The position numbers were made by a program, and so were the translations under genes. 64,000 nucleotides of DNA, from the NCBI GenBank assembly GCA_965277345.1, contig CBDICI010000004.1, positions 1,550,001 through 1,614,000 of the forward strand, in the 5' to 3' direction. Source of the DNA: CAIOYC01 sp965277345 (GTDB taxonomy: Bacteria > Pseudomonadota > Alphaproteobacteria > Caulobacterales > Caulobacteraceae). This document shows, piece by piece, positions 25,003-32,638 of the stretch (position 1 is the stretch's first letter; each line of letters opens with the position of its first letter). The notes beneath the pieces are model-generated. The model saw only the letters and a program-made list of their open reading frames with translations, did not search any database and was not told where the DNA came from.

Positions 25003-25614
25003 CTAGCCTAGCACAGAGCGGGCCAACGCCGGATCGAGATCTCCGATCACCGCCATATGGTGCACGCGCAGCACCGCCGCCACCGTGATCGCGTCCTGAA
25101 TGTGGCCGCCCACGACGGCTTCCAGTACCGCGCGGAAGGGCGCGCGGACCACGGCCAGATTCTCGGTATCGTCGGGCACGTGGTCGGCGCGTGGGCTGAG
25201 GCCGGTGGCGAGATAGCAATAGGCCACCTCGTTGTTGACCGAGTTGGAGAGGTGCATGACCAGGATTTCGCGCCAGTCGGACGCCTGCAACTGCGCCTCT
25301 TCGGCCAGTTCGCGCCTGGCGCCGTCGAGGGGGGGCTCGCTCATGGGCGCCCCACCCTCGGGCAGCTCCCAGCTGTAGGTCCCGAACGGAAACCGCCATT
25401 GGCCGACCAGGGTCACCGTGCCGTCCTCATGCAGCGGAACGACGCCGGTGGCCCAGGTCTTCTGGTCGTGCAGATAGTAGGTGGCCGGGGCGCCGGTGGG
25501 GGCGATGGCCTCGTAGCGGTCCACTGCGAACCAGGGATTGTCGTGCACGCGCGTGGGTCCGCCCGCCCGCCACGCCGGTCCGTGGGGCCGCAACCACGCC
25601 GGCGGTTCAGACAT
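25003..25614 (-). CDS. Nudix hydrolase (ADP-ribose pyrophosphatase-like)
   Basis: 203 residues. The Nudix box is present as GGAPMSEPPLDGARRELAEE followed by AQL, which matches Gx5Ex7REUxEExGU except that the conserved glycine is Gln. Upstream WATGVVPLHEDGTVTLVGQWRFP and the C-terminal half match ADP-ribose or sugar-nucleotide pyrophosphatases. The start ATG lies 8 bp inside the end of the upstream EthD-domain gene. The substrate cannot be assigned, and the Gly change may alter loop geometry without losing the metal-binding glutamates. Confidence 0.85.
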   Translation of the reverse strand: MSEPPAWLRPHGPAWRAGGPTRVHDNPWFAVDRYEAIAPTGAPATYYLHDQKTWATGVVPLHEDGTVTLVGQWRFPFGTYSWELPEGGAPMSEPPLDGARRELAEEAQLQASDWREILVMHLSNSVNNEVAYCYLATGLSPRADHVPDDTENLAVVRAPFRAVLEAVVGGHIQDAITVAAVLRVHHMAVIGDLDPALARSVLG

Positions 25615-25915
25615 CGCGGGTGTCGAACATCAAGAGGTCCGCGCCGCCGGTGGCGAAATTGGACACGTCCGCGCCCGCCGCCTGTCCCTCGGCGCTGGCG
25701 AAACCCGCCTGGATCGCCGCCAGGGACTCGAAATGCAGGATGGCCACCAGGTGCAGACCGCTCTCGCCCGCGGGCGAGGCGACCGGGCCGCTGCTGACCT
25801 CATAGCGCTTCAGTCCGGGAATGGCCTTGGCCAGGGGGACATGGGTTTTGAAATAGTAGGCGTCGAACGCCGCCGGATCGGTGGGCGTCTTGTACAGAAC
25901 CACCAGCTGCGCCAT
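25607..25915 (-). CDS. EthD-domain protein
   Basis: A 102-residue ferredoxin-like dimeric alpha/beta-barrel protein. MAQLVVLYKTPTDPAAFDAYY and HVPLAKAIPGLKRYEVS are the EthD signature. Members have been linked to degradation of ethers and to polyketide processing, but most are uncharacterised. It overlaps the Nudix gene by 8 bp, so the two are translationally coupled. It is transcribed divergently from the nitroreductase gene. Confidence 0.85.
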   Translation of the reverse strand: MAQLVVLYKTPTDPAAFDAYYFKTHVPLAKAIPGLKRYEVSSGPVASPAGESGLHLVAILHFESLAAIQAGFASAEGQAAGADVSNFATGGADLLMFDTRDV

Positions 25916-26000
25916 CGAAGTCTCTCCCTTTTCCCGTTCGCGCGCCTATCTAGCGCAGGAAATCGGGCGGCTTTGCAACGGCCGATCCCGCGGAGTGCCG

Positions 26001-26606
26001 ATGCCCTCTTCCCTGCCCGCGCCGATCCCGTTCGGCCAGCCCTGTCCGATCCGGCCGTCGGCGCAGACCCTGGCCTTGCTGGCGCAGCGGCGCTCGTCCT
26101 CGGCGGTGACGCTGCGGGCGCCGGGTCCGGACGCGGCGCAGGTGGCAGACCTCCTGCGCCTCGCCGCCCGCGCGCCGGACCACGGCAAGCTGAACCCCTG
26201 GCGCTTCGTGGTGCTGGAGGGCGAGGGCAAGGCGAAGTATGTCCGAATGCTGGAGACCATCGCCGCCGATCACGGGCACAATCCCTCAGCCCTGGCCAAG
26301 CTGGACACCCCGCCGCTGGCGCTCGCCGTGGTCAGCCGGGTGCGGGACGGCGATATCCCCGAGTGGGAGCAGGTGCTGTCCGCCGCCGCCGTCTGCACGC
26401 TCTTGCTGGTGGCGGCGGAGGCCATGGGCTTTGGCGCAAACTGGATCACCGACTGGTACGCCTACGAGCCCCACGCCCGCGCGGCGCTGGGCCTCGCCAG
26501 CGAAGAACGCATCGCCGGCTTCGTCTACCTCGGCACACCGAGCGAGCCCCCGCTGGAGCGCGTGCGGCCGGACGTGGCGGCGCTGACGAGCTGGTTCCAG
26601 TCTTAG
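26001..26606 (+). CDS. Nitroreductase family protein
   Basis: 201 residues from the ATG at 26001 (GGAG at 25992-25995). The fold is a small FMN-binding nitroreductase of the YdjA type: RRSSSAVTLRAPGPDA near the N-terminus, RAPDHGKLNPWRFVVLEG for flavin phosphate binding, and ANWITDWYAYEP. Such enzymes reduce nitro or quinone compounds with NAD(P)H as homodimers. The physiological substrate is unknown. A REP-like hairpin pair follows the gene. Confidence 0.88.
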   Translation: MPSSLPAPIPFGQPCPIRPSAQTLALLAQRRSSSAVTLRAPGPDAAQVADLLRLAARAPDHGKLNPWRFVVLEGEGKAKYVRMLETIAADHGHNPSALAKLDTPPLALAVVSRVRDGDIPEWEQVLSAAAVCTLLLVAAEAMGFGANWITDWYAYEPHARAALGLASEERIAGFVYLGTPSEPPLERVRPDVAALTSWFQS

Positions 26607-26620
26607 CGCGGCCCCTCCGT

Positions 26621-26721
26621 GACCCCTCTCCCGCCCGCGGGAGAGGGTTTGGCGCGAGGCCCTCGCCCCGCGTGCGGGGAGAGGGAGGGACCCGGGCCGA
26701 AGGCGCGGGAGGGTGAGGGGT
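26621..26721. repeat. Composite REP-like element with two hairpins
   Basis: The first hairpin has 11-bp arms CCCTCTCCCGC (26624-26634) and GCGGGAGAGGG (26637-26647). The second has 12-bp arms at 26660-26671 and 26674-26685 with one mismatch. The whole is bracketed by ACCCCTC and GAGGGGT. It fills the space between the convergent nitroreductase and queF genes, so it may also act as a bidirectional terminator. Confidence 0.75.
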
Positions 26722-26726
26722 AAGTG

Positions 26727-27188
26727 CTAGCCCCGCCCGCGGTAGGGGGCCACGCCGGGGTCAGGGAGCCACAGACCCTCCGGCGGCGCGCCGGTCTGGT
26801 AGAAGACGTCGATGGGGATGCCGCCCCTGGGATACCAGTAGCCGGCGATGCGCAGCCAGCGCGGCTCGGCCACTGCGATGAGCTTGCGCGCGATCCCCAC
26901 GGTGCAATCCTCGTGGAAGGCGCCGTGGTTGCGAAAGCTGGTGAGGTAGAGCTTCAGCGACTTGGACTCGATCAGCCAGGCCTTGGGCGCGTAGTCGATC
27001 ACCAGGTGGGCGAAGTCGGGCTGGCCGGTGACCGGGCAGAGGGAGGTGAACTCCGGCGCGGTGAACCGGGCCAGATACAGCATGTCGTCCTGCGGATTGG
27101 GCACGCGCTCCAGCGCCGCCGCGTCGGGCGATGGCGGCTGGGGGGTGTGGTGGCCAAGCTGGCGCAGGCCTGAGGTGTCGGTGGTCAT
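26727..27188 (-). CDS. queF: NADPH-dependent 7-cyano-7-deazaguanine reductase
   Basis: 153 residues from the ATG at 27188. This is the unimodular QueF type. The catalytic cysteine is in TSLCPVTGQPDF (Cys51, with Asp58), and the substrate motif is ESKSLKLYLTSFRNHGAFHED. The enzyme reduces preQ0 to preQ1 in queuosine synthesis for the tRNA wobble base. A longer upstream frame overlaps the divergent SDR gene and is rejected. No other queuosine genes are in the window. Confidence 0.94.
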   Translation of the reverse strand: MTTDTSGLRQLGHHTPQPPSPDAAALERVPNPQDDMLYLARFTAPEFTSLCPVTGQPDFAHLVIDYAPKAWLIESKSLKLYLTSFRNHGAFHEDCTVGIARKLIAVAEPRWLRIAGYWYPRGGIPIDVFYQTGAPPEGLWLPDPGVAPYRGRG

Positions 27189-27237
27189 TTCGCCGAGGTA
27201 ATCGTAGGAGAGGAAAACAGCAAATCCGGAGGATGAC

Positions 27238-28056
27238 ATGGCGGCGGGCAGGTACGGAGATGGGGACTTCGCGGAGGCGGTCGTGGTGGTCACCGGCGCC
27301 TCCACCGGGCTCGGCCGCGCCATCGCGGTGGAGGTGGCCGGCCGGGGCGCGCGGGCGGTGGTCATCAACTACGCCTCCAGCGAGGCCGAGGCGGAGGAGA
27401 CCGGCGCACAGGTGAAGGCGCTCGGCGCAGAGCCGGTGCTGGTCAAGGCCAATGTGGCGGAGGATGCACAGTGCCGACGGATCGCGGAGGCCGCCGCCCC
27501 CTTCGGCCGGATCGACGCCCTGTTCAACAATGCCGGCGTCACCAAGCACGCGCCGAACCACGCCGATCTCGACGCCCTGACCGAGGAGGACTTCCTCTGG
27601 CTCTACCGGGTGAACGTCATCGGCGCCTACCAGATGGTGCGCGCGGCGCGCTCGCTGCTGGAAGCCGGCCCGCGTCCGGGCGTGGTGGTCAACACCTCCT
27701 CCGTGGCCGGGGTGATGGGGATCGGCTCCTCGGTGGCCTATGCGGCGTCCAAGGGGGCGCTGACCACGATGACGCTGAGCCTTGCCCGCGCGCTGGCGCC
27801 GAAGATCAGGGTCAACGCCGTCTGCCCGGGCTTCATCGACACCCCCTGGTTCGAGAAGGCCATGGACCCAGAGCGGCTGGAGCGGATGCGCCAGGGCGTG
27901 GCGGCCAGTATGCCGCTGAAAGTGGCGTCGAAGGCCGAGGACGTGGCCGGTCCAGCCGTGTTCTTGGCCTCGCCCGCCGCCGGCCACATCACCGGCGAGA
28001 CCCTGCTGATCGACGCCGGCCTGCACCTGAATTACGCACCGCTCGGGATGCGCTAG
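27238..28056 (+). CDS. Short-chain dehydrogenase/reductase
   Basis: A 272-residue SDR with the cofactor motif VTGASTGLGRA, NNAGV, the catalytic SSVAGV...YAASKGAL tetrad, and CPGFIDTPWF. It is a classical SDR; Asn in VVINYASSE, after the second strand, fits NADP(H) more than NAD(H), but this is not decisive. The ATG at 27238 has GGAGGA just upstream. It is transcribed divergently from queF with 49 bp between. The substrate is unknown. Confidence 0.88.
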   Translation: MAAGRYGDGDFAEAVVVVTGASTGLGRAIAVEVAGRGARAVVINYASSEAEAEETGAQVKALGAEPVLVKANVAEDAQCRRIAEAAAPFGRIDALFNNAGVTKHAPNHADLDALTEEDFLWLYRVNVIGAYQMVRAARSLLEAGPRPGVVVNTSSVAGVMGIGSSVAYAASKGALTTMTLSLARALAPKIRVNAVCPGFIDTPWFEKAMDPERLERMRQGVAASMPLKVASKAEDVAGPAVFLASPAAGHITGETLLIDAGLHLNYAPLGMR

Positions 28057-28108
28057 CGTAAGGGCCAAGCTTTGCTATAATCGCCGCGACCACGGCGGGG
28101 GTGCAGCG

Positions 28109-28732
28109 ATGGCGGGGACGGCGGTCGGCGTTAGGCGGGACTATGTCAAATGGGCCTTCTTCGGCCTGATGGCGCTTTGCACCCTGGTGGTCATCTGGGC
28201 GGACGAGCGGTTCCTGGTCGATGCCGCCGATCCCGAGTGGAAGCATATTGCCGCGTTCAAGGCCTGGCTGGCGGTGCATGGACCGTTCGGCGCGCTGGCT
28301 CTGTTCACCGGACCGTTCCAGTTTTCCGACGCCCTGCGCCGGACGCGGCCCAACGTGCACCGCTGGATCGGCTGTATCTATATCGGCGCCATCGCGGTGG
28401 CGGCTTCGGTGGCGCTCTATATCGGGCCGCGGTTCGAGCCGCGCGCGATCCAAATCGAGCAGTATTTCCAGGCCGGGGGCTGGCTGCTTACCACCGTGAT
28501 CGCGCTCTTCTTCATCCTGCGCCGCAACATCGCCGTCCATAAGCTTTGGATGATGCGCAGCTACGGCTTCTGCCTGGTCTTCCTGCTCAGCCGCGTGCCG
28601 GACGCCGTGCCCGGCTTCCACTGGAACGATCAGGCCCTGTCCGACACGCTGTGGGGCCTGGTGGTCGCCGCGCTGATCGGGCCTGACCTGATCCTCGCCG
28701 CACGGGAGCAATGGCGGCGGCGCGGACGGTGA
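28109..28732 (+). CDS. DUF2306 family membrane protein
   Basis: 207 residues with about five hydrophobic segments. Conserved histidines and the HRWIGCIYIGAIAVA and HKLWMMRSYGF motifs match the DUF2306 family of predicted membrane proteins. The function is unknown. It lies 52 bp downstream of the SDR gene on the same strand and may be cotranscribed. A GC-rich palindrome follows. Confidence 0.8.
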   Translation: MAGTAVGVRRDYVKWAFFGLMALCTLVVIWADERFLVDAADPEWKHIAAFKAWLAVHGPFGALALFTGPFQFSDALRRTRPNVHRWIGCIYIGAIAVAASVALYIGPRFEPRAIQIEQYFQAGGWLLTTVIALFFILRRNIAVHKLWMMRSYGFCLVFLLSRVPDAVPGFHWNDQALSDTLWGLVVAALIGPDLILAAREQWRRRGR

Positions 28733-28742
28733 CTCTTTTCCT

Positions 28743-28760
28743 CCCCCTGCGCAGCGGGGG
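28743..28760. repeat. GC-rich palindrome (family B)
   Basis: CCCCC and GGGGG arms around TGCGCAGC lie between convergent genes. The core GCGCAGC recurs in the element at 62011. Confidence 0.6.
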
Positions 28761-28766
28761 CGGGGA

Positions 28767-29948
28767 TTATGCCAGCGCGTAACTCAAATCCGCGATCAGG
28801 TCGTCGCAATCCTCGATCCCCACCGAGAGGCGGATCAGGCCGTCGTGGATGCCGAGGTCTTGGCGCTGGGCGGGCGGGATGGAGGCGTGGGTCATGATGG
28901 CCGGGTGCTCGATCAGGCTCTCCACCCCGCCCAGAGATTCCGCCAGGGTGAACAGATGGGTGCGCTCCAGCATCCGCTTGGTCCCCTCCAGGTCGCGATC
29001 GAGGACGACGGTGATCATGCCGCCGAACCCGCCGGTCATCTGCCGCGTGGCCAGATCGTGCTGCGGGTGGCTGGCCAGCGCCGGATAGATTACCTGGGCC
29101 ACGCCCGGCTGCGCCTCCAGCCATTCCGCGATACGCCTGGCGCTCTCGCAATGGCGCTGCATCCGGATCGCCAGGGTCTTGAGTCCGCGCAAAGCCAGAT
29201 AGGCGTCGAAGGGCGAGGCCACGCCGCCCACCGCATTGTGCAGGAAGGCCAGCCGCTCGGCGAGCTCCGCATTCTCGCCCACCGCCACACAGCCGGAAAC
29301 GATGTCGGAATGGCCGTTCAGGTACTTGGTGGTGGAGTGCATGACGAGGTCGAACCCCAGCTCCAGCGGGCGCTGGATGAACGGGCTGGCGAAGGTGTTG
29401 TCCGCGCAGGTCATCACCCCCCGCCGCCGGGCGATGGCGGCGATGGCTTCAAGGTCGCACAGGCGCAGCATGGGGTTGGTGGGCGTCTCGCACCAGATCA
29501 GCCGGGTCCTGTCGGTGATCGCCGCCTCGACCTTGGCCGGATCGCGGAAGTCGACGAAGCTGAAGGTCAGCCCTGCGGAACGCTTCCTCACCTTGTCGAA
29601 CAGGCGAAACGAACCGCCGTAGAGGTCGTCCGACGCCACCACGTGATCGCCGGCGTCGAGCAGCTCCAGCACGGTGGAGATGGCCGCGAGGCCCGAGGCG
29701 AAGGCGTAGCCGCGCGTGCCGCTCTCCAGGTCGGCGATGGCGCGCTGGAAGGCGTCGCGGGTGGGATTGGCCGAGCGCGAATACTCGAACCCCTTGTGCA
29801 CGCCGGGGGATGACTGGGCGTAGGTGGAGGTGGCGTAGATCGGCACCATCACCGCCCCGGTCAGCGGGTCCGGAGACTGGCCGCCATGGATAGTGCGCGT
29901 GGCGAAGGCCAGCCTGTTGGACTCGAGGCGGTTCCTGGGCTCGGTCAT
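28767..29948 (-). CDS. Trans-sulfuration PLP enzyme (cystathionine gamma-lyase / gamma-synthase type)
   Basis: 393 residues from the ATG at 29948. The Cys/Met-metabolism PLP fold is clear: the PLP lysine is in HSTTKYLNGHSD (Lys208), with FASGLAAISTVLELL, CETPTNPM and a C-terminal HPAIMTHASIPP. Members either split cystathionine to cysteine or make cystathionine from O-acyl-homoserine. Because it follows a cystathionine beta-synthase gene, gamma-lyase in reverse transsulfuration is favoured; gamma-synthase cannot be excluded. A longer frame upstream reads through a REP element and is rejected. Confidence 0.9.
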   Translation of the reverse strand: MTEPRNRLESNRLAFATRTIHGGQSPDPLTGAVMVPIYATSTYAQSSPGVHKGFEYSRSANPTRDAFQRAIADLESGTRGYAFASGLAAISTVLELLDAGDHVVASDDLYGGSFRLFDKVRKRSAGLTFSFVDFRDPAKVEAAITDRTRLIWCETPTNPMLRLCDLEAIAAIARRRGVMTCADNTFASPFIQRPLELGFDLVMHSTTKYLNGHSDIVSGCVAVGENAELAERLAFLHNAVGGVASPFDAYLALRGLKTLAIRMQRHCESARRIAEWLEAQPGVAQVIYPALASHPQHDLATRQMTGGFGGMITVVLDRDLEGTKRMLERTHLFTLAESLGGVESLIEHPAIMTHASIPPAQRQDLGIHDGLIRLSVGIEDCDDLIADLSYALA

Positions 29949-29979
29949 GGATGTCTCCAAGGCAGTGTTACGGCCGCGT

Positions 29980-30055
29980 CCTTCGACAGGCTCAGGATGA
30001 GGCCGACTTTCGCCGACACCCCAGTGAGAGCGCCTCATCCTGAGCCTGTCGAAGG
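29980..30055. repeat. Inverted REP-like repeat pair, family A
   Basis: The same 22-bp sequence as at 2413 and 2465 occurs at 29980-30001 and, inverted, at 30034-30055. It lies between the CBS gene and the gamma-lyase gene inside a likely operon, so it could form a processing or attenuating hairpin in the shared transcript. Confidence 0.85.
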
Positions 30056-30073
30056 ACGCGGCGCTCGGCTCTG

Positions 30074-31525
30074 CTACCCCACCCGGCGCAGATGGTTGAT
30101 CAGGTCGATGCGGGTGATGAGGCCGAGGAACTCGTGGCCGTTCAGCACGATGGCCACCTCGTCGCGTTCGAACAGCGGGATCAACGCCTCCAGCCGCTCG
30201 CCGGCCTGCAGGGTGTTCAGCTTGGCGGTCATGGCGGTGGAGACGGGCCGGCCGAAGGCCTTGCGCTGGCCGCCCTGCTCGGCGGCCTCCAGGATATCGC
30301 TCTCGTCGATCAGGCCGATCAGCCTTTGCCCATCCAGCACCGGCAACTGGCTCACATCCGCCACCCGCATCCGCTTATAGGCGGTGTCCAGCGTGTCATC
30401 CGGGGCCACGGTCACCGCGCCGCCCTCGCTGAGCGAGCGGGCGATCAGGTCGCGCAAATCCCCGGTCAACCGCCGGTCGGCCAGGCCCTGCTCCGCCAGC
30501 CAGTGGTCGTTGAATACCTTGGAGAGGTACTTGTTGCCGCTGTCGCAGACGAAGGTGACCACGCGCTTGGGCTCGCTCTGGTCGCGGCAATAGCGCAGCG
30601 CCGCGGCGAACAGCGTGCCGGAGGAGGAGCCGCCGAGCACCCCCACCCTGGACAGCAGCAGGCGCGCGTGTTCCACGCTCTCCTGGTCCGAGACGGCATA
30701 GGCCTTGCCCTGGTGCAGGAAGTTAAGGTCGCAATTGTCGGGGATGAAGTCCTCGCCGATGCCCTCCACGATCCACGACCCCGGCGTCACGTGCTCGTTG
30801 CGGTTGATGAGCGGCTCCAGGATCGAGCCCTTGGGGTCGGCCAGCACCATCTCGGTCTTGGGCGAGGCCTTGGCGAAGAAGCGGCCGAGGCCGGTCAGCG
30901 TGCCGCCGGAACCCACGCCCACCACCACGGCGTCGACATGGCCGTCCAGCTGGTCGAAGATTTCCGGCCCTGTGGAGGTCTCGTGCGCCAGCGGATTGGC
31001 GGGGTTGGAGAACTGGTTGATGTAGAAGGCGCCCGGGATATCGCGGGTCAGCCGCTCGGCCATGTCCTGATAGTAGTCGGGATGGCCCTTGCCCACGTCC
31101 GACCGGGTGATGCGCACGTCCACGCCGAGCCCGCGCAGATGCTGGATCTTCTCCCGCGCCATCTTGTCCGGCACCACCAGCACGAGCTTGTAACCCTTCA
31201 GGATGCCGACCTGGGCGAGGCCCAGCCCGGTGTTGCCGGCGGTGGCCTCCACGATGGTCCCGCCGGGTTGCAGGCGGCCGTCCGTCTCCGCCGCCTCGAT
31301 CATGGTGAGGGCAATGCGGTCCTTGATCGAGCCGCCCGGATTGGCGCTCTCCAGCTTGACGAACAGGCGGCAGGGACCGGTGTCGAAGGCCTCCGTCACC
31401 TCTATCATGGGCGTATGGCCGATCAGCGCCAGCGCCGAGGCGACGGGCGGCGGGGCCTTGCCGCGCGCGCGCGCGGGATCGGCGGCAAGATCGACGGCGG
31501 GCTTGTTCAAGGCGGTGGTGGTCAT
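30074..31525 (-). CDS. Cystathionine beta-synthase
   Basis: A 483-residue fold-type II PLP enzyme. The PLP lysine is in NPGGSIKDR (Lys68), and TAGNTG (95-100) binds the carboxylate. The C-terminal 130 residues contain two CBS domains (VSQLPVLDGQRLIGLIDESD and VAIVLNGHEFLGLITRID). It lacks the N-terminal heme domain of animal CBS. It condenses homocysteine with serine (or O-acetylserine) to give cystathionine. The length and CBS domains separate it from plain cysteine synthase. Its partner gene 125 bp downstream completes the route to cysteine. Confidence 0.92.
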   Translation of the reverse strand: MTTTALNKPAVDLAADPARARGKAPPPVASALALIGHTPMIEVTEAFDTGPCRLFVKLESANPGGSIKDRIALTMIEAAETDGRLQPGGTIVEATAGNTGLGLAQVGILKGYKLVLVVPDKMAREKIQHLRGLGVDVRITRSDVGKGHPDYYQDMAERLTRDIPGAFYINQFSNPANPLAHETSTGPEIFDQLDGHVDAVVVGVGSGGTLTGLGRFFAKASPKTEMVLADPKGSILEPLINRNEHVTPGSWIVEGIGEDFIPDNCDLNFLHQGKAYAVSDQESVEHARLLLSRVGVLGGSSSGTLFAAALRYCRDQSEPKRVVTFVCDSGNKYLSKVFNDHWLAEQGLADRRLTGDLRDLIARSLSEGGAVTVAPDDTLDTAYKRMRVADVSQLPVLDGQRLIGLIDESDILEAAEQGGQRKAFGRPVSTAMTAKLNTLQAGERLEALIPLFERDEVAIVLNGHEFLGLITRIDLINHLRRVG

Positions 31526-31625
31526 CGAAATCTCCGGCGCGGCGGACGCAGACGCGAGGTCCTTGCCGCGGAATCGACGTGAAAGGGATGGTCTGTCCCT
31601 CGTTTACACGAAAACGCCGGCGATA

Positions 31626-31642
31626 ACGCCGCTTCGCGGCGT
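31626..31642 (-). terminator. Hairpin downstream of tRNA-Lys
   Basis: ACGCCGC (31626-31632) and GCGGCGT (31636-31642) form a 7-bp stem with a 3-nt loop, 21 nt beyond the tRNA 3' end on the minus strand. The following U content is weak (TATCGCCGGCGTTTTC), so termination there is only likely. Confidence 0.4.
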
Positions 31643-31663
31643 CGCCTTGTCCGATTTGGCGTA

Positions 31664-31738
31664 TGGTAGGCCGGGTGGGGGTCGAACCCACGACCACTCG
31701 ATTAAAAGTCGGGTGCTCTACCACTGAGCTACCGGCCC
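31664..31738 (-). tRNA. tRNA-Lys(TTT)
   Basis: The minus strand folds as a cloverleaf: acceptor GGGCCGG/CCGGCCT, D arm with AGCTCAGTGGTAGAGC, anticodon loop CTTTTAA (anticodon TTT), T arm with GTTCGAC, discriminator A and genome-encoded CCA. The anticodon stem CCCGA/TCGAG has one C:A mismatch in its second pair (28:42). It reads AAA and AAG codons. A sigma70-like promoter lies at 31786-31758. Confidence 0.93.
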
Positions 31739-31757
31739 GCGCCGTGACGCGAGCGGT

Positions 31758-31786
31758 TCTGTAGCGCCCAAGCGCCGCAATCACAA
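31758..31786 (-). promoter_or_regulatory. Promoter for tRNA-Lys
   Basis: On the minus strand, TTGTGA (31786-31781) and TACAGA (31763-31758) are separated by exactly 17 bp. The -10 ends 19 nt before the tRNA 5' end. Confidence 0.5.
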
Positions 31787-31884
31787 CCGCGCGAGACATG
31801 CAGCCACGCCGCCTGCGCTATGCGGCTTCGCCGGCTGCGGAAATCGGGTTATCATGCGGCGGGGCTGCGAGTGGAGAGTGAGTG

Positions 31885-32586
31885 ATGAGCGCACGCGCGG
31901 TAGGGATGCTGGCGGCCTCGGGCCTTGCGGCGACGACGCTCAGCGGTTGCGCCTCCATGCCCAAGTCCTCGCCCAACGATTTCACCAGCCGGACCGGACA
32001 GGCCGCCGGCGTCGCCATGGGCGACACCTATTCCGGCTTCGGCGAGGCGGCCCAGGCGCCGCTGCGCGACCTCAACCTGATGCACGACGACGTCCCGCCG
32101 ATCCTGGTGCGCGCCTATGCACGCCCCTACGACCAGACCGGCCTGGACGGCTGCCCCGCCATCTCCGAACAGGTGCGCCAGCTCGACCTGGCGCTGGGAC
32201 CCGACGTGGACATTCCGCTGGGCGCGACGCCGGACAAGGACATGTTCGCCAAGGGCGCGGGCTTCGCCGCGGATGCGGCGCTGGACGCCGTGCGCTCGGC
32301 CACCACCGGGGTGATCCCGGTGCGCAGCTGGGTCCGCCGCTTTTCCGGCGCCAATCGGGCCGAGCAGCAGGCCAAGGCGGTGGCGCTCGCCGGTTCGGTG
32401 CGGCGCGGCTATTTGAAGGCGCTCGGCCAGATCAAGGGCTGCGAATGGCCCGCCGCCCCGCTGCAGCCGCAGATGGTGCAGGCGAAAACCGCGGCGGTCC
32501 CGTCGCCGCAAAGCCCAAGCCCCGCGCCCGGCGTGCAGCCCGTAGCCCAGGCCTCGACCCCGGCGACGGCGATGCCGCAGCACTGA
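31885..32586 (+). CDS. Putative lipoprotein of unknown function
   Basis: 233 residues from the ATG at 31885; a GTG directly before it is in frame. A signal peptide ends in a lipobox (TTLSGCAS), so lipid anchoring in the envelope is likely. The mature part (about 25-195) is soluble and helix-rich with VPPILVRAYARPYDQTGLDGC and RSWVRRFSGANRAE; the last 40 residues are Pro/Ala/Gln-rich and disordered. Two cysteines in the mature domain could pair. I do not recognise a named family. It is convergent with the SLOG gene. Confidence 0.75.
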   Translation: MSARAVGMLAASGLAATTLSGCASMPKSSPNDFTSRTGQAAGVAMGDTYSGFGEAAQAPLRDLNLMHDDVPPILVRAYARPYDQTGLDGCPAISEQVRQLDLALGPDVDIPLGATPDKDMFAKGAGFAADAALDAVRSATTGVIPVRSWVRRFSGANRAEQQAKAVALAGSVRRGYLKALGQIKGCEWPAAPLQPQMVQAKTAAVPSPQSPSPAPGVQPVAQASTPATAMPQH

Positions 32587-32638
32587 CCGGCCGCGTCAGG
32601 CCCACGGCCACCCGCCGCCCGGTCGTCCACCGCCGTGC

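Noticed and set aside
26761..28068. 435-residue minus-strand open frame over queF and the SDR gene
   Set aside because: It covers the SDR gene in antisense and a wrong frame of queF; no family resemblance.
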